From the NCBI GenBank assembly GCA_902778565.1, contig CACYYH010000008.1, forward strand, positions 1 through 44,528: 44,528 bases of DNA. The letters run 5' to 3'. This DNA comes from an uncultured Eubacteriales bacterium (lineage in GTDB: Bacteria > Bacillota > Clostridia > Peptostreptococcales > Anaerovoracaceae). Numbering within the stretch: the stretch's first letter is position 1; every line of letters starts with the position of its first letter. A program made the position numbers and the translations under genes. Positions 33,792-41,598 of this stretch are shown here, piece after piece. The notes beneath the pieces were generated by a model, which was not told the origin of the DNA, made no database searches, and saw only the letters and a program-made list of their open reading frames with translations.

Positions 33792-33800
33792 TGGTATAAT
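33792..33800 (+). promoter_or_regulatory. Extended -10 promoter of the CPBP gene
   Basis: TGGTATAAT (TATAAT at 33795-33800) is 29 nt before the start; the AAAGGGG ribosome binding site is at 33815-33821. The surrounding AAAATGGTATAATTA recurs before hsdM. Confidence 0.6.
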
Positions 33801-33829
33801 TATCTGGATTTGAGAAAGGGGACACTATT

Positions 33830-33937
33830 ATGCCAAACAACGCGAATATGCCAAACAACGCGAAGATGCCAAACAACGCGAACATGCCAAACAACGCGAA
33901 TATTCCAAACAATGTCAATATTCCGAATATAGCAAAC
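33830..33937 (+). repeat. 18-bp coding tandem repeat
   Basis: Six in-frame copies of ATGCCAAACAACGCGAAY, degenerate in the last two (ATTCCAAACAATGTCAAT and the following unit). Copy number could vary by slippage without breaking the frame. Confidence 0.9.
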
Positions 33938-34798
33938 ATGATACCCGACTATATCACTTATCCGAAGAAGTTCAAGACTTTTAAGTGGTATAAGCCGTTC
34001 CTGGTTGCGCTCCTGACAGGGGTCTTTTATTTCCTGGGTTCCATCATCAATACGATAATCGTATTTGCCATCGAACTCATAACGGGAAGCCAGACCTCTG
34101 TGTTTGCGGCGATTTTGAACCAGGGGTATGATGGCATGAACGTTTACACCGCGCCGGGGGCTATAGCTTCTTTGGGCAGCGTGGTATGGATGCTGATAGC
34201 GCTGATCATCGCGGTGAAGATCGTAAAGGACAGGCCGCTCCACTCGTATTCATCGTCATCCGGAAAGGGATGGAGCTGGGGCATTTTCTTCAAATGCTTC
34301 TTCCCGGCGCTTCTGGTCTGCGGGGTTCCTGTGGCAGCCGATCTTGTGCTGATAGACGGCCGCGTGGGCGTTTCGCAGTTCACTCTTGCGGGGCTGATCC
34401 TTTGCATCATTCTGGGGCCGCTTCAGTGCGTGGCAGAGGAGTATATTTTCCGAGGACTGGCCATGCAGACCTTCGGTTCCTGGTTCAAAGTACCTATCAT
34501 CGCCATCGTGCTTCAGACAGCGATCTTCGCATCCATGCATCCATATAATTTTGTGGGTGTGCTGGAGGTCTGGGCCATAGGCATCGCTTTGGGCATTTCA
34601 GCCTGGCTGGCCAAAGGACTGGAAGGATCCTGCGCTTTGCACATAGTGAACAACATGACCATCTTTTTCCTGACGGGCTTCGGATTCGGCGCCATCAGGA
34701 CCGAGGAAAGCTGGAGGGACTTCTTCCTGACTTTTGCAATTTCCGTGGTATATGTACTGATCCTGGACAAGATGTCGAAGAAGGGTATGCTCAGATAA
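33830..34798 (+). CDS. CPBP-family intramembrane metalloprotease with Asn-rich repeat N-terminus
   Basis: Membrane protein of 322 residues in the CPBP/Abi group (CAAX-protease and bacteriocin-processing family). The catalytic motifs are present: EEYIFRG (EExxxR) near residue 203, HPYNFVG near 240 and LHIVNN (HxxxN) near 272. About seven or eight hydrophobic helices are seen. The first 36 residues are six hexapeptide repeats of the MPNNAN type, encoded by an 18-bp tandem repeat (33830-33937), the first four nearly identical and the last two degenerate. Each of the first four begins with ATG, so the true start may be any of them, but the ribosome binding site fits the first. Such proteins often act in bacteriocin immunity or peptide processing; the substrate is unknown. 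Confidence 0.85.
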   Translation: MPNNANMPNNAKMPNNANMPNNANIPNNVNIPNIANMIPDYITYPKKFKTFKWYKPFLVALLTGVFYFLGSIINTIIVFAIELITGSQTSVFAAILNQGYDGMNVYTAPGAIASLGSVVWMLIALIIAVKIVKDRPLHSYSSSSGKGWSWGIFFKCFFPALLVCGVPVAADLVLIDGRVGVSQFTLAGLILCIILGPLQCVAEEYIFRGLAMQTFGSWFKVPIIAIVLQTAIFASMHPYNFVGVLEVWAIGIALGISAWLAKGLEGSCALHIVNNMTIFFLTGFGFGAIRTEESWRDFFLTFAISVVYVLILDKMSKKGMLR

Positions 34799-34831
34799 AA
34801 CAACAAGACGATCAATTAAAGGGAAAAAACC

Positions 34832-36358
34832 ATGAACACAATTAATTTCATAGACTACGTAATATCAATGGATAAATCTGAAGTCAGCAGGTGCATCCTT
34901 TGCCACGATCCGGTATGCACCGGCGTCTGCCCTCAGAAGGCGCCTGTAGGAGAGATCCTCAGGTCCATGTATTTTGAGAATTATGTGGGCGCGGTCAGAA
35001 AGATCGGAAGTACGGACTGCACATACTGCAACGCTCCCTGTGAGAAAGTCTGCGTGCTGAACAAAGACAGCGTCCCCGTGGAGATAGACAAGACGTTAAT
35101 GAACATGCGCGCAGGGGAGAAGTATCTTCCCAGGGTAAAGATCAGCGACGTTGATCTTACCACCGAAATATGCGGCATCAAGATGGAGAATCCTTTCATG
35201 CTGTCATCTTCCGTGGTTTCCAGCACTTATGAAATGTGCAAAAGAGCCTTTGAGGCAGGCTGGGCAGGGGTGTCTTTCAAAACCATCTGCAACTTCCCGC
35301 AGCATGAGACTTCCCCCAGGTTCTCGGCTATAAGAAGCCATGCCAATTCTTTCTGCGGATTCAAGAATATCGAACAGCTCTCGGACCACAGCGTGGAGGA
35401 GAACATGGAGATCTTCCGCAAGCTCAGGGAAGAGTTTCCGACCAAGGTCATCATGGCTTCCATCATGGGACGGGACGAAGCTGAATGGACAGATCTGGCG
35501 AGAAAATGCGAACAGGCTGGAGCTTCGGTCATCGAGCTGAATTTTTCCTGCCCGAACATGGAATCCGACGATCTGGGAGTGACCATAGGTCAGTCTGAGG
35601 AACTGGTGGAGAGATTCACCAGAGCAGCAAAAAAGGGCACGAGTCTGCCTGTGCTGGCAAAACTCACGCCCAACATCACCGACATGGTGCCCATAGCTCT
35701 TGCAGCCAAGCGCGGAGGAGCAGACGGCATATCAGCCATCAATACCATCAATTCCATCACAGGCGTTGACATAGATACTCTCGTAGCTCAGCCGGCGGTG
35801 CAGGGCAAATCCATCGTAGGCGGATACTCCGGACCGGCGGTGAAACCCATAGCTCTCAGATTCATCTCGGATCTGAACGGATGCGGGGAATTAAAAGACC
35901 TCCATATCAGCGGTATAGGAGGCATAGAGACGTGGAAAGACGCCGCAGAGTTCATATTGCTGGGAGCCGGCAGCGTGCAGATCACAACTGCAGTAATGCA
36001 GTACGGCTACAGGATAATAGATGACCTTCTGGAAGGCCTGTCAGAATATCTGAAGAGAAAAGGCATAGCATCTGTGAAGGACCTCATCGGAGGAGCCAGC
36101 AGGACAGTGGTGGATCATCAAAGCATTGAGAGAGACACCATCGTGTTCCCGGTGTTCAATACTGAACTTTGCAGCGGCTGCGGCAGGTGCTATCTGTCCT
36201 GCATGGACGGCGGACATCAGGCCATAAAATTCGATCCCGAAACCCGCAGGCCGAAGCTTATCGGAAGCAAATGCGTGGGCTGTCATCTTTGCAGACAGGT
36301 CTGCAGATTCGGAGCCATAGGCGAAGCTGACAGGGCAGTGCGCAGGCGCAGCCTGTAA
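34832..36358 (+). CDS. PreA-like dihydropyrimidine/dihydroorotate dehydrogenase with extra iron-sulfur domains
   Basis: Flavin and Fe-S oxidoreductase of 508 residues. N-terminal Cys-rich domain (CILCHDPVCTGVCPQKAPVG...CTYCNAPCEKVCVL, about residues 21-75) resembles the Fe-S domain of dihydropyrimidine dehydrogenase. The FMN-binding DHOD barrel (ENPFMLSSSVVSSTYEMCKRA, ELNFSCPNMESDDLG, VLAKLTPNITDM, SAINTINSITG, GIGGIETWKDAAEFILLGA) fills the middle. A C-terminal two-cluster ferredoxin domain (CSGCGRCYLSCM, CVGCHLCRQVCRFGAIG) ends it. It probably reduces a pyrimidine or related substrate; the NADPH-binding PreT partner is not in this window. The adjacent 3' DNA holds a PSD remnant in the same frame. 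Confidence 0.85.
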   Translation: MNTINFIDYVISMDKSEVSRCILCHDPVCTGVCPQKAPVGEILRSMYFENYVGAVRKIGSTDCTYCNAPCEKVCVLNKDSVPVEIDKTLMNMRAGEKYLPRVKISDVDLTTEICGIKMENPFMLSSSVVSSTYEMCKRAFEAGWAGVSFKTICNFPQHETSPRFSAIRSHANSFCGFKNIEQLSDHSVEENMEIFRKLREEFPTKVIMASIMGRDEAEWTDLARKCEQAGASVIELNFSCPNMESDDLGVTIGQSEELVERFTRAAKKGTSLPVLAKLTPNITDMVPIALAAKRGGADGISAINTINSITGVDIDTLVAQPAVQGKSIVGGYSGPAVKPIALRFISDLNGCGELKDLHISGIGGIETWKDAAEFILLGAGSVQITTAVMQYGYRIIDDLLEGLSEYLKRKGIASVKDLIGGASRTVVDHQSIERDTIVFPVFNTELCSGCGRCYLSCMDGGHQAIKFDPETRRPKLIGSKCVGCHLCRQVCRFGAIGEADRAVRRRSL

Positions 36359-36577
36359 ACAGCGGCGGTGGTGCCCGTAGGCATGTGCCAGGTATCGTCT
36401 GTGAATTTTGAAGACACCATCGTTCCGGGAGCCGGAGTGGAGAAAGGCGACCCGCTGGGATATTTTTTCTTCGGTGGAAGCGACATCGTAATGCTGTTCA
36501 GCAAAGAAATGAACTTCGAAATGACAGCGCAAAAGGACGAGCATCTAAACATGGGACAGGAATACGGAAGGGTATAG
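36359..36577 (+). pseudogene. C-terminal remnant of a phosphatidylserine decarboxylase-like gene
   Basis: About 70 residues (VPVGMCQVSSVNFEDTIVPG... LGYFFFGGSDIVMLF) match the C-terminal part of the PSD family, including a GYFxFGGSD segment. The autoprocessing LGST region and all upstream domains are missing. The frame continues directly from the TAA stop of the preceding gene without its own ribosome binding site, which indicates a deletion that fused the two ends. Confidence 0.65.
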
Positions 36578-36583
36578 ATAACC

Positions 36584-37381
36584 ATGGATTCTATGATAAA
36601 AACAGTAAAAACCGACAATTTCTCAATGGACTATTTCAAATTCGGGCAGGGCGAGGAGACCTTTGTGATCCTGCCGGGCTTAAGCGTACAGAGCGTCATG
36701 GGTTTTGCGGAGCAGGTGGCGGAGGCCTACAAGGTGCTGGCTGACAACTACACGGCCTACATGTTCGACCGGAGAAGTGACCTGCCTGAAAAGTACTCCA
36801 TTCACGATATGGCAGAGGATACCGCGGAAGCCATGAAGGAACTGGACCTGGAGAAGGTCCATCTCTTCGGTGCGTCCCAGGGTGGTATGATATCCATGGA
36901 TATAGCCATCAACCATCCTGAACTGGTGAATAAACTGGTGCTGGGTTCCACCACAGCTGCTGTGAAGGATGAACAGTTCAGGACCATCGAAAAGTGGATA
37001 GATCTGGCTAAGGCAGGAGACGGCGAGGGCCTGTACCTGGCATTTGGAAAAGAGGTATACCCTGAAGAGGTCTACGAGCAGTCAAAAGAGCTCCTCATAG
37101 AAGCCGGCAAGACAGTGACCGACGAGGAGTTTGAACGTTTCGTGGTGCTGGCGGAAGGCATGAGAGGCTATGACATAACTGAAGACCTCGGCAAGATCGA
37201 TTGCCCTGTGCTGGTGCTTGGGGATAAGACCGACAAGGTGGTGGGAGCGGTAGCTTCCGAGAAGATCGCAGAACTACTCGCGGACAAGGACTGCACGCTC
37301 TACATGTACGACGGCTACGGCCACGCAGCATACGACATGGCGCCGGATTATAAGGAGCGCATACTGGACTTCCTTAAATAA
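36584..37381 (+). CDS. Alpha/beta-hydrolase fold protein
   Basis: Ser hydrolase of 265 residues, cytoplasmic. Nucleophile elbow GASQGGM near residue 98, the oxyanion region LPGLSVQSV near residue 27, and DGYGHAAYD near the C-terminus with the catalytic His. The probable acid is Asp in VLGDKTDKVV. The family includes esterases, haloperoxidase-like and peptidase enzymes; the substrate is open. It starts 6 nt after the PSD remnant. Confidence 0.82.
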   Translation: MDSMIKTVKTDNFSMDYFKFGQGEETFVILPGLSVQSVMGFAEQVAEAYKVLADNYTAYMFDRRSDLPEKYSIHDMAEDTAEAMKELDLEKVHLFGASQGGMISMDIAINHPELVNKLVLGSTTAAVKDEQFRTIEKWIDLAKAGDGEGLYLAFGKEVYPEEVYEQSKELLIEAGKTVTDEEFERFVVLAEGMRGYDITEDLGKIDCPVLVLGDKTDKVVGAVASEKIAELLADKDCTLYMYDGYGHAAYDMAPDYKERILDFLK

Positions 37382-37474
37382 AAAGTCGTTGGACAAATCC
37401 GTTTTCCGGATTTATAATAATAATGTTACAGCTTTGCTTTGCTAGAATTAATTAAAAAGAAAAGGAGATTTACA

Positions 37475-38101
37475 ATGCAGAGTGTTATTGCAGCAGTATT
37501 CAAGAATGAAAGCGAAGGATTTCAGGCTATCACTGAGTTAAAGAAGCAGCCCCTTGACGACAAGACATTTGTTTTCCAGATGGTTCTCGTTAAACGCGGC
37601 GCACAGGGAATCGAGATCTGCGACAGATTTGATTCCGAAGTACTGACATCTTCAGATACAGTAATCGGCGGCCTTATGGGTGGATTCCTCGGAATCTTAG
37701 GCGGCCCCATCGGCGTTCTTCTCATGGGTTCATACGGCGCACTTATCGGAAGCATGGCTGACGCTACAGACGTTCTGGGCGGCGAAGCCCTCATCGAGAC
37801 AGTAGCCGGCAAGCTTGCTGACGGCGAGACAGCCCTGGTACTCCTGGCAGAGGAAGAGGACGAAGCAGTTCTCGACGCAGAGCTCAAGAAATATGACTGC
37901 GAAGTTGCAAGATTTGACGCTGCAGTTGTTGCTGAAGAACTTGAAGAAGCAGCTAAGTTAGAGATCGAGATGGCCCGCCAGGCAAGATACAACCTCCGCA
38001 AAGCAGCCCTTGAAGATCACAAGGCAGCTGTAGAGGAAAAGCGCGGCAAATTCATCGAAGAACTGAAGCAGTTCAAGGTAGACGCACCCAGCATCAAATA
38101 A
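37475..38101 (+). CDS. DUF1269-family protein
   Basis: Protein of 208 residues with unknown biochemical role. The central segment is glycine-rich and hydrophobic (SSDTVIGGLMGGFLGILGGPIGVLLMGSYGALIGSMAD), a glycine-zipper membrane-insertion motif. The C-terminal 60 residues form a charged helix (AALEDHKAAVEEKRGKFIEELKQF). The ATG at 37475 is chosen because AAAAGGAGATT precedes it; an upstream TTG at 37439 has no ribosome binding site. It is monocistronic, with a good terminator. Confidence 0.8.
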   Translation: MQSVIAAVFKNESEGFQAITELKKQPLDDKTFVFQMVLVKRGAQGIEICDRFDSEVLTSSDTVIGGLMGGFLGILGGPIGVLLMGSYGALIGSMADATDVLGGEALIETVAGKLADGETALVLLAEEEDEAVLDAELKKYDCEVARFDAAVVAEELEEAAKLEIEMARQARYNLRKAALEDHKAAVEEKRGKFIEELKQFKVDAPSIK

Positions 38102-38117
38102 TAGAATTTGGTTTCGC

Positions 38118-38150
38118 AAGACCCGCATGGCAGCATGCGGGTCTTTTTAT
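38118..38150 (+). terminator. Terminator after the DUF1269 gene
   Basis: Perfect 12-bp stem AAGACCCGCATG/CATGCGGGTCTT (38118-38129/38134-38145) with loop GCAG and a T-rich tail. Confidence 0.9.
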
Positions 38151-38151
38151 T

Positions 38152-38190
38152 TTGACAATGGTTGACACCGTGTCAACCGGGGGATAAAAT
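38152..38190 (+). promoter_or_regulatory. Promoter and 19-bp palindromic operator of the tetR-led cluster
   Basis: GGTTGACAC-C-GTGTCAACC (38160-38178) is a perfect inverted repeat. Its TTGACA (38162-38167) is also a consensus -35, with TAAAAT (38185-38190) 17 nt downstream. A bound dimer would cover the -35, which suggests repression by the TetR protein encoded next. Confidence 0.8.
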
Positions 38191-38235
38191 ATTAATAAAT
38201 ATACGGCGCCAACGCAACGAAAGGAAGGCAGCAGA

Positions 38236-38856
38236 ATGTTTAAAGGTACGCCTGAGATAATAGCAGAGCGAAGAGAGGAGATCATCGACGCCTGCGAGAA
38301 GCTCTATCAGAGCATGAACTTCAAGGACCTGACTTTTAAAGAGATCGGTAACGAAACCTCCTTCTCACGTCCGACGATATACAACTATTTCAAGACGAAA
38401 GAGGAGATAGTTCTGGCCATGATCGAGCGCGAGTTCGAAAGATGGAACGCTGATCTGGAGGGCATTTCAAACAGCGGTCAGACTTATTCAAAAGAACAGC
38501 TCGCGGAACTCATCGCCGATACCCTTGAGAAAAGGGGGCAGATGCTCAAACTGATCTGCACTAACAGCCATGAGATGGAGGCCAACAGCGATGAGGAGCT
38601 GCTGGGATCCTTCCGAAAAGGACTCCGCAAGACAGTGCAGATCTTCGAAGCGATAATCCAAAAGAACTTTCCGGAGATGTCTCATGAAGAGATAATGGGG
38701 ATCGTTTACGTTTTCTTCCCTTTTATGGTAGGGATTTCTCCTTACACGATGATAACGGACAAACAGAAAAAAGACATGAAAGAGGATGAAGTAGATCTCT
38801 TTAAGCATACGATCCACGAACTCACGTATAACTGCCTTATTAGGCTTTTGAAATAA
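38236..38856 (+). CDS. TetR-family regulator
   Basis: Repressor of 206 residues. The N-terminal HTH covers about residues 10-55 (IIDACEKLYQSMNFKDLTFKEIGNETSFSRPTIYNYFKTKEEI), with the standard TetR recognition-helix tail TIYNYFKTKEE. The ligand domain has no recognised pocket signature. Heads a cluster of flavodoxin, monooxygenase-like, cupin and second flavodoxin genes, with a palindrome over its own -35, so it is likely autoregulatory and controls the cluster. RBS GGAAGG. Confidence 0.87.
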   Translation: MFKGTPEIIAERREEIIDACEKLYQSMNFKDLTFKEIGNETSFSRPTIYNYFKTKEEIVLAMIEREFERWNADLEGISNSGQTYSKEQLAELIADTLEKRGQMLKLICTNSHEMEANSDEELLGSFRKGLRKTVQIFEAIIQKNFPEMSHEEIMGIVYVFFPFMVGISPYTMITDKQKKDMKEDEVDLFKHTIHELTYNCLIRLLK

Positions 38857-38877
38857 TCAATTGGGAGAACGATATTT

Positions 38878-39360
38878 ATGGCAAATAAAATTTTAGTTGC
38901 GGTGTTTTCAGCCGGCGGAGTGACCAGGAAAGTGGGAAAGGAGATCGCGGATATCTGCGGCGGCAGCTATTTTGAGATCATTCCTGAGGAAAAATATACC
39001 AGCGGCGACCTCAACTGGATGAACAAAAGAAGCCGCAGCAGCCTGGAGATGAAGGATCCGAAGGCAAGGCCGGCCATCGCTTTGAAGCTGGTGAATATGG
39101 ATGAGTTCGACACCATCATCCTGGGCTATCCGATCTGGTGGGGACTGGCGCCCCGCATCATCGAGACCTTCCTGGAAAGCTATGACATGGAAGGCAAGAC
39201 CATCATTCCCTTCTGCACCTCAGGGGGAAGCGGCATGGGAAACAGCGACACGGAACTCCACAAGAACGTCAGCGGAAACGTAAAGTGGAAAAAGGGCGTG
39301 CAGATCAACCGCCCCAACGAAAAAGCCATCAGAAGCTGGCTTGAGGAAGTGCGGGACTAG
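38878..39360 (+). CDS. Flavodoxin-like protein
   Basis: FMN-binding electron carrier fold, 160 residues, cytoplasmic. The phosphate loop is atypical (FSAGGVTRKVGKEIA instead of T/SxTGxT). GYPIWWGLAPRIIETFLESYD (near residue 80) and IIPFCTSGGSGMGNSDTEL match the flavodoxin_4/flavodoxin-like group seen beside quinone-related enzymes. The C-terminus ends RSWLEEVRD. It resembles the lipoprotein flavodoxin at 40152 in its WWG and TSG blocks, so the two are paralogous. Followed after 11 nt by an ABM-like gene. Confidence 0.83.
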   Translation: MANKILVAVFSAGGVTRKVGKEIADICGGSYFEIIPEEKYTSGDLNWMNKRSRSSLEMKDPKARPAIALKLVNMDEFDTIILGYPIWWGLAPRIIETFLESYDMEGKTIIPFCTSGGSGMGNSDTELHKNVSGNVKWKKGVQINRPNEKAIRSWLEEVRD

Positions 39361-39371
39361 GAGAAGAAGAC

Positions 39372-39704
39372 ATGAGCATAACAGTGAATCTTTACTATAA
39401 AGGCCAGAATGGCAGCACAAAGAAATTCGCGCAGGAAATGGAAGACCGCGGGATCGCCGACGCCATCAGGGCGGAGGACGGAAATGAAAAGTACGAGTAT
39501 TTCATTCCCATGAGCGACCCAGAGACGGTTCTGCTAATAGACAGCTGGAGGGACCAGGAATCCCTGGACAGGCATCACGCATCCAGCATGATGGCGGAGA
39601 TCGCGAAACTCAGAGAAAAGTACGACCTGCACATGACCGCGGAGCGCTACATATCAGATGAGGCAGGACTGCCTGCGAAGGATCAGGCCTTCCTGAGAAA
39701 GTAG
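39372..39704 (+). CDS. Antibiotic-biosynthesis-monooxygenase-like (ABM) protein
   Basis: Small protein of 110 residues with the ferredoxin-like ABM fold: KYEYFIPMSDPETVLLIDSWRDQESLDRHHAS, where the final DxxxLxxHHAS matches quinol monooxygenase YgiN relatives. Its role is unproven; these proteins often act on quinols or in oxidative stress. Cotranscribed with flavodoxin and cupin genes. Confidence 0.7.
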   Translation: MSITVNLYYKGQNGSTKKFAQEMEDRGIADAIRAEDGNEKYEYFIPMSDPETVLLIDSWRDQESLDRHHASSMMAEIAKLREKYDLHMTAERYISDEAGLPAKDQAFLRK

Positions 39705-39719
39705 TTTGGAGGTATCAAA

Positions 39720-40139
39720 ATGACAGATAAAGATAAATATCAGAAGAGCATATTTTTCCCAATCGGAGAGCCAAATCCCTACGGACAGTTCTTTGTGGGG
39801 CAGAGCTACCTGGCACCGCTGACACTGGAGCAGGTGCCGGTGTACAACGTGACTTTTGAACCTGCGTGCAGGAACAACTGGCACGTGCATCACGCCAAGT
39901 CCGGCGGCGGTCAGATGCTGATCTGCGTCGGCGGCAGAGGCTACTACCAGGAGTGGGGCAAGGACGCAGTGGAGATGACGCCGGGCACGGTGATCAACAT
40001 CCCCGCGGAAGTCAAGCACTGGCACGGAGCTGCGCCTGACTCATGGTTCTCACATCTGGCTTTTGAGATCCCCGGGGAAGAGGGCAGCAATGAATGGCTG
40101 GAACCGGTATCGGATGAAGATTATGGCAAACTGAGATAA
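39720..40139 (+). CDS. Cupin-domain protein
   Basis: Single-domain cupin of 139 residues. Metal-site candidates: HVHHAKSGGGQMLICVGGRGYYQEWG (His-x-His, first cupin motif) and PAEVKHWHGAAPDSWFSHLAF (second motif). The family includes relatives often fused to carboxymuconolactone decarboxylase. No substrate can be named. The ribosome binding site is TTTGGAGG. Confidence 0.82.
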   Translation: MTDKDKYQKSIFFPIGEPNPYGQFFVGQSYLAPLTLEQVPVYNVTFEPACRNNWHVHHAKSGGGQMLICVGGRGYYQEWGKDAVEMTPGTVINIPAEVKHWHGAAPDSWFSHLAFEIPGEEGSNEWLEPVSDEDYGKLR

Positions 40140-40151
40140 CCGGAGAGACAC

Positions 40152-40793
40152 ATGAAGAAATTTTTAGCAATATTATTAACGCTTTTACTGGTCATGGGGC
40201 TGGCGGCCTGCGGGGGAAACAGCGAAGAACCGGCTGAAGAAAGCACACCCGAAGCTGCAACAGAAGCAGAAACTGAGACCCAGGCAGAGGAGCCTGAAGA
40301 GGAGAGCGCAGAAGCTGAAGGAGGCGTTTTGGTGGTGTATTTTTCCATGACTGGAACCACCAGAGGCATTGCAGAAAAGATCGCAGCCATTACAGGCGCA
40401 GATATCTACGAGATCAAGGCAGCCCAGGAGTACACCTCAGATGACCTGAACTATAACGACTCAGAGACCCGTGCCACCGTTGAGCAAAAGGATCCTACAG
40501 TCCGCCCTGAGATCGGAAGCGACCCTGTGTCCCTTGACGGATATAGCACGGTATACATCGGCTATCCCATCTGGTGGGGCGAGGAACCCAGAATAATGGA
40601 TACCTTCGTGGAGAGCTGTTACTTTGATGGAAAGACCGTAATTCCTTTCTGCACATCAGGAAGCAGCAGCATAGGAAACAGCGGAAAAAACCTTGCGGCC
40701 AATGCCGGAAGCGGCAACTGGCTCGACGGCCAGAGATTCAGCGGCAGCACCACGGAAGATGAACTTCGTGGGTGGATAGAAGGATTACAATAG
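40152..40793 (+). CDS. Lipoprotein flavodoxin
   Basis: Surface-anchored flavodoxin of 213 residues. Signal peptide with lipobox LAAC (LLLVMGLAACGG, Cys about residue 20), then an acidic Glu/Ala-rich linker (about 22-58), then a full flavodoxin domain: YFSMTGTTRGIAEKIA (phosphate loop), GYPIWWGEEPRIMDTFVES, PFCTSGSSSIGNSG. Likely carries electrons at the outer membrane face, for example in extracytoplasmic redox. It ends the TetR-led cluster, with a terminator behind. Confidence 0.88.
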   Translation: MKKFLAILLTLLLVMGLAACGGNSEEPAEESTPEAATEAETETQAEEPEEESAEAEGGVLVVYFSMTGTTRGIAEKIAAITGADIYEIKAAQEYTSDDLNYNDSETRATVEQKDPTVRPEIGSDPVSLDGYSTVYIGYPIWWGEEPRIMDTFVESCYFDGKTVIPFCTSGSSSIGNSGKNLAANAGSGNWLDGQRFSGSTTEDELRGWIEGLQ

Positions 40794-40802
40794 AACAACG
40801 AT

Positions 40803-40831
40803 AAAGAGGCCTTTAAGGGCCTCTTTTTTAG
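40803..40831 (+). terminator. Terminator after the lipoprotein flavodoxin
   Basis: Stem AAAGAGGCC/GGCCTCTTT (40803-40811/40818-40826) with loop TTTAAG and a T tail. Confidence 0.85.
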
Positions 40832-40843
40832 CGGGAGGATGTG

Positions 40844-40852
40844 TGGTATACT
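40844..40852 (+). promoter_or_regulatory. Extended -10 of the B3/B4 gene
   Basis: TGGTATACT (TATACT at 40847-40852) lies 44 nt before the ATG at 40896, behind the preceding terminator. No good -35 was found. Confidence 0.45.
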
Positions 40853-40895
40853 ATGCACAAAGAGGAAAGTTCATACTCATCCAGCGAGGCACACA

Positions 40896-41570
40896 ATGAA
40901 ACTGATAATCGACGGATCCATGAGATCCATAGGAATAACCGACGTGGTATACGCGACAGCGAGAGGCCTGGACCCGCATGCTGAGATCCCCGAGGCCCTG
41001 ACGGAGGAGATCCGTAGGATGGGGGAGAACGTGGCGGCCGGCAAGTACGACAGCATATACGATAACGACGTGACCGAGGGCTACCGCGACCTGATAAAAA
41101 AGGCCGGGCGCTCTGTGAAGAAGAACCCGCCCACGGTGCCGGGCTTCATCGACAACATCAAGCACCGCGGCTCCATGCCCCACATCAACTCCATAGTGGA
41201 CGTGTATAACCTGGAGAGCATCAGGTCCTCACTGGCCATCGGCGGCCATGACCTGGACTCCATCGAGGGCGACATCGTGGTCACCGTCTGCGGCAAAGAA
41301 GACAGCTTCACCGCCATAGGCAGCAAAGAGAAGCATGTGGAGCCCACGGACTTTGTTTACAGGGACGGCAAAGGCATCCTGGCCTGGCTGGACGTGAGGG
41401 ACAGCGAGTTTTACAAAATGTCCGACGACACGGTGAACGTGCTCTTTGTGATGCAGGGGAACGCCAACACCACCGTGGAATACAGGGTGGAAGCCATGAA
41501 GTGCCTTGAACGAGATCTCAGGCTGGTGAACCCGGACATGGAATTTGACATTGAAGTAGCAAGCATTTAA
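40896..41570 (+). CDS. B3/B4-domain protein (PheT-editing-domain-like)
   Basis: Stand-alone protein of 224 residues resembling the B3/B4 tRNA-binding/editing domain of PheRS beta: GFIDNIKHRGSMPHINSIVDVYNLES (compare PINNIVDITN) and SSLAIGGHDLDSIEGDI. Such proteins are probably trans-editing or tRNA-linked, but the activity is untested. The ATG at 40896 begins MKLIIDGSM; an in-frame ATG at 40839 precedes the predicted -10 and is rejected as the start. Confidence 0.8.
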   Translation: MKLIIDGSMRSIGITDVVYATARGLDPHAEIPEALTEEIRRMGENVAAGKYDSIYDNDVTEGYRDLIKKAGRSVKKNPPTVPGFIDNIKHRGSMPHINSIVDVYNLESIRSSLAIGGHDLDSIEGDIVVTVCGKEDSFTAIGSKEKHVEPTDFVYRDGKGILAWLDVRDSEFYKMSDDTVNVLFVMQGNANTTVEYRVEAMKCLERDLRLVNPDMEFDIEVASI

Positions 41571-41598
41571 TGACAGACAGCAGCAGGAGAACCTACAG

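Noticed and set aside
40839..40895. Longer start for the B3/B4 gene at 40839
   Set aside because: GGAGG directly touches that ATG, and the extended -10 box lies downstream of it.
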